Program-made: the position numbers and the translations under genes
Notes under the pieces: generated by a model
What the model was told of the DNA's origin: nothing
The model's database searches: none
The model's input: the letters and a program-made list of their open reading frames with translations, nothing else
Shown here: positions 57,181 through 64,000 of the stretch, one piece after another
Layout: every line of letters starts with the position of its first letter
Position numbering within the stretch: the stretch's first letter is position 1
Assembly (NCBI RefSeq): GCF_022539505.1
Contig: NC_061508.1
Span: 98,977,385-99,041,384, forward strand
Direction: 5' to 3'
DNA from: Lolium rigidum
Taxonomy: Eukaryota; Streptophyta; Magnoliopsida; Poales; Poaceae
Length of the DNA stretch: 64,000 bases

Positions 57181-58955
57181 TGATACGTCTCCAACGTATC
57201 GATAATTTCTTGTGTTCCATGCCACATTATTGATGTTATCTACATGTTATATGCACACTTTATGTCATATTCGTGCATTTTCACGGAACTAACCTATTAA
57301 CAAGATGCCGAAGTGCCAGTTCCTGTTTTCTGCTGTTTTTGGTTTCAGAAATCCTAGTAACGAAATATTCTCGGAATCGGACGAAATCAACGCCAAAGTT
57401 CCTATTTTCATCGGAAGCATCCAGAACACCCGAGAAGAATCAGAGGGGAGCCCTGGGGGCCCCACACCACACCCCGGCGCGGCCAAGGGGGGGGCGCGCC
57501 CCCCTAGGGTGTGGGCCCCCTTCGACCTTCCTGCGCCGCCTCTCCGCCTATAAAAGCCCCTGGATCAGAAAACCCTATAACAATTGACGAAACCCACGAA
57601 ACCTGCCGCAGCCGCCGCCATCGCGAAGCCAAGATCCGGGGGACAGGATCTCTCGTTCCGGCACCCCGCCGGAGCGGGGAAGTGCCCCGGAAGGCTTCTC
57701 CATCGACACCGCTGCCATCTCCACCGCCATCTTCATCACCGCCGCTGCTCCCATGAGGAGGGAGTAGTTCTCCATCGAGGCTCGGGGCTGTACCGGTAGC
57801 TATGTGGTTCATCTCTCTCCTATGTGTTTCAATACAATAATCTCATGAGCTGCCTTACATGATTGAGATTCATATGATGATGCTTGTAATCTAGATGTCA
57901 TTATGCTAGTCAAGTGAGTTTTACTTATGTGATCTCCGGAGACTCCTCGTCCCACGTGTGTAAAGGTGACAGGTGTGTGCACCGTGTGGGTCTCTTAGGC
58001 CATATTTCATGGAATACTTACTCATTGAATGGCATAGTGAGGTGCTTATTTATATCTCTTTATGATTGCAGCATGTTGTATCACAATTTATCTATGTGCT
58101 ACTCTAGTGATTTGTTATTAAAGTAGTTTATTCCTCCCGCATGTGTGCAAAGGTGACAGTGCGTGCACCGTGTTAGTACTTGGTTTATGCTATGATCAAG
58201 ATCTCTTGTAGATTGCGAAGTTAACTATTGCTATGATAATATTGATGTGATCTATTCCTCCTACATATGCATGAAGGTGACGAGTGTGCATGCTATGTTA
58301 GTACTTGGTTTAGTCTCGTTGATCTATCTTACACTCGAAGGTTACTAAAACATGAGCATTATTGTGGAGCTTGTTAACTCCGGCATTGAGGGTTCGTGTA
58401 ATCCTACGCAATGTGTTCATCATCCAACAAAAGTGTAGAGTATGCATTTATCTATTCTCGTTATGTGATCAATGTTGAGAGTGTCCACTAGTGAAAGTCT
58501 AATCCCTAGGCCTTGTTCCTAAATACTGCTCGTTGTTGCTTGTTTACTCGTTTTACTCGCGTTACTACTCGCTGCGTTACTACTGCTTGTTTACTCGTCC
58601 CGGGCGAGCACTTTTCCGCCGTTGCTACTACTTATTCATACCACCCGTATTTCACTATCTCTTCGCCGAACTAGTGCACCTATTAGGTGTGTTGGGGACA
58701 CAAGAGACTTCTTGCTTTGTGGTTGCAGTGGTTGCATGAGAGGGATATCTTTGACCTCTTCCTCCCCGAGTTCGATAAACCTTGGGTATCCACTTATGGG
58801 AAACTTGCTCGCTGTTCTACAAACCTCTCGCTCTTGGAGGCCCAACACTGTCTACAAGAATAGAAGCTCCCGTAGACATCAAGCACTTTTCTGGCGCCGT
58901 TGCCGGGGAGGAAAGGTAAAAGGCTCTCATACTACGGTCCCAGGTAAAGTATTTT
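57181..58955 (+). repeat. 5' LTR of the LARD-like element (at least 1,775 bp)
   Basis: It aligns over its whole visible length to 62,234-64,000 with few substitutions and many one- to two-base indels. A TATA box, TATAAAA, lies at 57,549-57,555, after a C-rich stretch. The right border is uncertain because the second copy ends with the window. A GGCGCCGTTG motif at 58,958 is a candidate primer-binding region. Small frames in it are by-products. Confidence 0.85.
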
Positions 58956-59044
58956 TCCGGCGCCGTTGTGTGTGTGCTCGAAGCTATTTCCTTTAGATCC
59001 TGCAAATGCATCTTGTTGTTTCTTGTTTACACTAGTTTGGCATA

Positions 59045-59782
59045 ATGTACAAGAGTGAGCTTCTTATTCTATTTCCTGATTTAAAACATGGATTGTTTGA
59101 TGCGAAAATTAAAAAACCTATGAAATCTTATTTGCATGCTGGTAGTAATATTAGTATGAACGCTTTGAACACCATTGTTGATAATGATATGGAAAATGCT
59201 AAGCTTGGGGAAGCTGGTTTTCATGATCTTTTTAGTCCCCCAAGCATTGAGGAGAAAATTTTCTTTGATGATACTTTGCCTCCTATTTCTGATGATTATA
59301 ATGATAGTGGTCTTTTGGTACAACCTACTATGGAGAGTAAATTTTGTTGTGATTATACTATGCCTCCTACACTTGATGAGAATAATAATGATAGCTACTT
59401 TGTTGAATTTGCTCCCATTACAACTAATAAAATTGATTATGCCTATGTGGAGAGTAATAATTTTATGCATGAGACTCATGATAAGAATGCTTTATGTGAT
59501 AGTTATATTGTTGAGTTTGCTCATGATGCTACTGAAAGTTATTATGAGAGAGGAAAATATGGTTGTAGAAATTTTCATGTTACTAAAATGCCTCTCTATG
59601 TGCTGAAATTTTTGAAGCTACACTTGTTTTATCTTCCTATGCTTGTTACTTTGCTCTTCATGAACTTGTTTATTTACAAGATTCCTATGCATAGGAAGCA
59701 TGTTAGACTTAAATGTGTTTTGAATTTGCCTCTTGATGCTCTCTTTTGCTTCACATACTATCTCTTGCGAGTGCATCATTAA
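59045..59782 (+). CDS. 245-residue ORF in the LARD-like element, unknown function
   Basis: An uninterrupted frame starts at ATG 59,045 (MYKSELLILFPDLKHGLF). The first ~175 residues are acidic and Asn/Asp-rich, with a repeated pattern (FFDDTLPPISDDYNDSG and CCDYTMPPTLDENNNDS). The last ~60 residues are hydrophobic and basic (LPMLVTLLFMNLFIYKIPM), perhaps a membrane segment. No gag, protease, reverse transcriptase or integrase motif is present. Similar frames are, from memory, common in Triticeae LTR elements. That it stays open while the surrounding elements decay could mean recent amplification or selection. Translation is unproven. Confidence 0.5.
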   Translation: MYKSELLILFPDLKHGLFDAKIKKPMKSYLHAGSNISMNALNTIVDNDMENAKLGEAGFHDLFSPPSIEEKIFFDDTLPPISDDYNDSGLLVQPTMESKFCCDYTMPPTLDENNNDSYFVEFAPITTNKIDYAYVESNNFMHETHDKNALCDSYIVEFAHDATESYYERGKYGCRNFHVTKMPLYVLKFLKLHLFYLPMLVTLLFMNLFIYKIPMHRKHVRLKCVLNLPLDALFCFTYYLLRVHH

Positions 59783-60415
59783 AACTGCTTGAGCCCATCT
59801 TAATGGCTATAAAGAAAAGAACTTCTTGGGAGATAACCCATGTGTTATTTTGCTACAGTACTTTGTTTTATATTTGTGTCTTGGAAGTTGTTTACTACTG
59901 TAGCAACCTCTCCTTATCTTAGTTTTGTGTTTTGTTGTGCCAAGTAAAGTCTTTGATAGTAAAGTAAGTACTAGATTTGGATTACTGCGCAGAAACAGAT
60001 TTCTTTGCTCGTCACGAATCTGGGTCTAATTCTCCGTAGGTAACTCAGAAAATTATGCCAATTTACGTGAGTGATCCTCAGATATGTACGCAACTTTCAT
60101 TCAATTTGAGCATTTTCATTTGAGCAAGTCTGGTGGCCTAATAAAATCCATCTTTACGGACTGTTCTGTTTTGACAGATTCTGCCTTTTATTTCGCATTG
60201 CCTCTTTTGCTATGTTGGATGAATTTCTTTGATCCATTAATGTCCAGTAGCTTTATGCAATGTCCAGAAGTGTTAAGAATGATTGTGTCACCTCTGAACA
60301 TGTTAATTTTTATTGTCCACTAACCCTCTAATGAGTTGTTTCGAGTTTGGTGTGGAGGAAGTTTTCAAGGGTCAAGAGAGGAGGATGATATACTATGATC
60401 AAGAAGAGTGAAAGC

Positions 60416-60492
60416 TCTAAGCTTGGGGATGCCCCCATGGTTCATCCCTGCATATTTCAAGAAGACTCAAGCGTCTAAGCTTGGGGATGCCC
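60416..60492 (+). repeat. Repeated CTAAGCTTGGGGATGCCC motif
   Basis: CTAAGCTTGGGGATGCCC occurs twice here, and a third AAGCTTGGGGATGCC stands at the polypurine-tract position before the second LTR (~62,219-62,233). The internal copies may be extra priming sites or relics of duplication. The rest of 59,783-62,233 is AT-rich with no other gene seen. Confidence 0.65.
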
Positions 60493-61384
60493 AAGGCATC
60501 CCCTTCTTCATCGACAAATTATCAGGTTCCTTCTCTTGAAACTATATTTTTATTCGGTCACATCTTATGTACTTTACTTGGAGCGTCTGTTTGTTTGTTT
60601 CTATTTTTGTTTATGTTTGAATAAATTGGATTACATCATGCTTGTGTGGGAGAGAGACACGCTCCGCTGGTTCGTATGAACACATGTGTTCTTAGCTCAT
60701 AATATTCATGGCGAAGTTTCCTCTTCGTTAAATTGTTATATGGTTGGAATTGGAAAATGATACATGTAGTAATTGCTATAATGTCTTGGGTAATGTGATA
60801 CTTGGCAATTGTTGTGCTCATGTTTAAGCTCTTGCATCATATACTTTGCACCTATTAGTGAAGAAATACATAGAGCACGCTAAAATTTGGTTTGCATAAT
60901 TGGTCTCTCTAAGGTCTAGATAATTTCTAGTATTGAGTTTGAACAACAAGGAAGACGGTGTAGAGTCTTATAATGTTTTCAATATGTCTTTTATGTGAGT
61001 TTTGCTGCACCGGTTCATCCTTGTGTTTGTTTCAAATAAGCCTTGCTAGCCTAAACCTTGTATCGAGAGGGAATACTTCTCATGCATCCAAAATACTTGA
61101 GCCAACCACTATGCCATTTGTGTCCACCATACCTACCTACTACATGGTATTTCCCGCCATTCCAAAGTAAATTGCTTGAGTGCTACCTTTAAACAATTCA
61201 AAATTTATCACCTCTGATTTGTGTCAATGTTTTATAGCTCATGAGGAAGTATGTGGTGTTTATCTTTCAATCTTGTTGGGCAACTTTCACCAATGGACTA
61301 GTGGCTTCATCCGCTTATCCAATAATTTTGCAAAAAGAGCTGGCAATGGGATTCCCAGTCCCAAATTAATTAATAAAAATAGAC

Positions 61385-61600
61385 ACTCCTCCATGGTATG
61401 TGATTGTTGGACGGCACCCGAAGGATTCGGTTAGCCATGGCTTGTGTAAGCAAAGGTTGGGAGGAGTGTCATCATAATAAAACTAAAATAAAAAGGCACT
61501 CCTTCATGGTATGAGATTGTTGGCAGGCACCCGAGGGTTCGGTTAGCCATGGTTTGTGAAAGAAAGGTTGGAAGGAGTGCCATCCAAAAATAAAATAAAA
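61385..61600. repeat. Two tandem ~110-bp units, each with inverted ends
   Basis: Each unit runs from a CACTCCT(C/T)CATGGTATG start, through CGGTTAGCCATGG, to an AAGGTTGG(G/A)AGGAGTG end, and the ends are inverse to each other. Each unit could form a hairpin. The units start at about 61,384 and 61,498 and are separated by an A-rich linker. Confidence 0.7.
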
Positions 61601-62233
61601 TGGGAGCCGCTCTTTGAAGGTTTGTCTGGCAAGGGGGTTAGAGTACCCGCTACCATTCGTTGACAACAACATACACCTCTCAAAACTTTATTTTTATGCT
61701 CTCTTTATGTTTTCAAAATAAAAGCTCTAGCACAAATATAGCAATCGATGCTTTTCCTCTATGGAGGACCATTCTTTTACTTTTATTGTTGAGTCAGTTC
61801 ACCTATCTCTCTCCACCTCAAGAAGCAAACACTTGTGTGAACTGTGCATTGATTCTTACATATTTGCATATTGCATTTGTTATATTGCTTTGCATTGACA
61901 ATTATCCATGAGATATACATGTTACAAGTTGAAAGCAACCGCTGAAACTTAATCTTCTTTTGTGTTGCTTCAATACCTTTACTTTGAATTATTACTTTAT
62001 GAGTTAACTCTTATGCAAGACTTATTGATGCTTGTCTTGAAGTGCTATTCATGAAAAGTCTTTGCTTTATGATTCGATTGTTTACCCATGTCATATACAT
62101 TGTTTTGATCGCTGCATTCACTACATATGCTTTACAAATAGTATGATCAAGTTTATGATGGCATGTCACTCCGGAAATTATCTTTGTTATCGTTTTACCT
62201 GCTCGGGACGAGCGGAACTAAGCTTGGGGATGC

Positions 62234-64000
62234 CGATACGTCTCCAACGTATCGATAATTTCTTGTGTTCCATGCCACATTATTGATGTTATCTACATGT
62301 TATATGCACACTTTATGTCATATTCGTGCATTTTCTGGAACTAACCTATTAACAAGATGCCGAAGTGCCGGTTCTCGTTTTCTCGCTGTTTTTGGTTTCG
62401 AAATCCTAGTAACGAAATATTCTCGGAATCGGACGAAATCAACGCCAAAGTTCCTATTTTCATCGGAAGCATCCAGAACACCCGGGAAGAATCGGAGGGA
62501 GCCCCGGGGGCCCCACACCACACCCCGGCGCGGCCAAGGGGGCGCGCCCCTAGGGTGTGGGCCCCCCTTCGACCTTCCTGCGCCGCCTCTCCGCCTATAA
62601 AAAGCCCCCGGATCGGAAAACCCTATAACAATTGACGAAACCCACGAAACCCGCCGCAGCCGCCGCCATCGCGAAGCCAAGATCTGGGGGACAGGAGTCT
62701 CTGTTCCCGGCACCCTGCCGGAGCGGGGAAGTGCCCCCGGAAGGCTTCTCCATCGACACCGCTGCCATCTCCACCGCCATCTTCATCACCGCTGCTGCTC
62801 CCATGAGGAGGGAGTAGTTCTCCATCGAGGCTCGGGGCCGTACCGGTAGCTATGTGGTTCATCTCTCTCCTATGTGTTTCAATACAATAATCTCATGAGC
62901 TGCCTTACATGATTGAGATTCATATGATGATGCTTGTAATCTAGATGTCATTATGCTAGTCAAGTGAGTTTTACTTATGTGATCTCCGGAGACTCCTCGT
63001 CCCACGTGTGTAAAGGTGACGAGTGTGTGCACCGTGTGGGTCTCTTAGGCCATATTTCACTGAATACTTACTCATTGAATGGCATAGTGAGGTGCTTATT
63101 TATATCTCTTTATGATTGCAGCATGTTGTATCACAATTTATCTATGTGCTACTCTAGTGATTTGTTATTAAAGTAGTTTATTCCTCCTGCATGTGTGCAA
63201 AGGTGACGAGTGCGTGCACCGTGTTAGTACTTGGTTTATGCTATGATCAAGATCTCTTGTAGATTGCGAAGTTAACTATTGCTATGATAATATTGATGTG
63301 ATCTATTCCTCCTACATATGCATGAAGGTGACAGGTGTGCATGCTATGTTAGTACTTGGTTTAGTCTCGTTGATCTATCTTACACTGAAGGTTACTAAAA
63401 CATGAGCATTATTGTGGAGCTTGTTAACTCCGGCATTGAGGGTTCGTGTAATCCTACGCAATGTGTTCATCATCCAACAAAAGTGTAGAGTATGCATTTA
63501 TCTATTCTGTTATGTGATCAATGTTGAGAGTGTCCACTAGTGAAAGTCTAATCCCTAGGCCTTGTTCCTAAATACTGTCGTTGTTGCTTGTTTCTTGTTT
63601 CTACTGCGTTACTACTCTGCTGCGTTACTACTGCTTGTTTACCGTCCCGGGCGAGCACTTTTCCGCCGTTGCTACTACTTATTCATACCACCCGTATTTC
63701 ACTATCTCTTCGCCGAACTAGTGCACCTATTAGGTGTGTTGGGGACACAAGAGACTTCTTGCTTTGTGGTTGCGGTGTTGCATGAGAGGGATATCTTTGA
63801 CCTCTTCCTCCCCGAGTTCGATAAACCTTGGGTATCCACTTATGGGAAACTTGCTGCTGTTCTACAAACCTCTGCTCTTGGAGGCCCAACACTCGTCTAC
63901 AAGAATAGAAGCTCCCGTAGACATCAAGCACTTTTACGGCGCCGTTGCCGGGGAGGAAAGGTAAAAGGCTCTCATACTACGGTCCCGGGTAAAGTATTTT
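62234..64000 (+). repeat. 3' LTR of the LARD-like element, truncated by the window end
   Basis: It starts CGATACGTCTCC, with C for the expected T of the LTR start. A TATAAAA box lies at ~62,596-62,602. It is collinear with 57,181-58,955. The frames seen within it mirror those in the first LTR and are not genes. Confidence 0.85.

Larger units (their letters stand above)
57181..64000 (+). mobile_element. Large LTR retrotransposon without gag-pol (LARD-like), right end outside window
   Basis: LTR1 starts TGATACGTCTCC at 57,181. A second copy starts at 62,234 (first base C) and runs off the window. Between them are ~3.3 kb without gag or pol motifs. A purine-rich AAGCTTGGGGATGCC precedes the second LTR. 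Only one sizeable frame (59,045-59,782) lies inside. Such an element would depend on proteins from another retrotransposon. It cuts the Copia gag-pol frame; the LTR's first three bases supply the stop codon. Confidence 0.8.

Noticed and set aside
57181..64000. Two independent gene-bearing units based on matching frames at 57.3-59.0 kb and 62.3-64.0 kb
   Set aside because: The frames lie at equal offsets in the two LTR copies and shift by indels, so they reflect LTR duplication and not genes.

Overview
The window is nuclear DNA from a grass, most likely a Pooideae or Triticeae cereal. The reasons are: intron-bearing plant genes with GC-rich first exons, Stowaway-type MITEs with CTCCCTCC ends, a CACTA element with grass-type subterminal repeats, chromodomain Gypsy and short-LTR Copia elements, and a Triticeae-style LTR element whose internal region has no gag-pol. 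There is one 100-N scaffold gap (49,879-49,978). All identifications come from reading the sequence; no database search was run.

Five apparently intact host genes were found, and splice sites could be followed for the split ones. They are a P-class PPR protein (3,170-4,451, +), an RluA-family mitochondrial RNA pseudouridine synthase with eight exons (4,991-8,259, -), a mitochondrial carrier/BT1-like nucleotide transporter with five exons (25,015-34,132, +), an EXO70 exocyst subunit in one exon (34,743-36,887, +), and a Pumilio RNA-binding protein with nine coding exons (37,435-44,149, -). They form two islands (about 3-8.3 kb and 24.8-44.8 kb). The PPR/PUS pair and the EXO70/Pumilio pair are each convergent. 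The products act in different places (organelle RNA, mitochondrial transport, exocytosis, mRNA control), so there is no operon-like logic.

The rest is nested mobile DNA. 1-2,383 is the 3' part of a long LTR that abuts a broken coding fragment. 8.8-19.4 kb is a decayed LINE split by a 9.26-kb CACTA element (9,682-18,944, TSD ATA). The CACTA element carries decayed transposase genes, a long palindrome, seven copies of a ~340-bp tandem repeat and a TTAGGG-type hexamer array. 19.5-24.4 kb is mostly unassigned, with a Helitron helicase remnant. Intron 2 of the carrier gene holds a young 5.4-kb chromodomain Gypsy element (TSD CAGTA). Pumilio intron 4 holds several MITEs. 45-64 kb is a TE mosaic: a hAT-like MITE inside a Gypsy gag remnant, a LINE fragment, a broken charged ORF, and a Retrofit-like Copia element. 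A Mutator-like element sits in the Copia 5' LTR, and the Copia 3' part is replaced by a large LTR element that runs off the window.

The most interesting items are an exact 22-bp periodic TTGCTAC array inside the Mutator-like element, the satellite and telomere-like arrays inside the CACTA element, a Pumilio whose recognition residues spell UGUAUAUA and whose own 3' flank carries UGUACAUA, and a recurrent CTCG-versus-CTG/CCG indel signature between repeat copies. No clearly new gene system was found.
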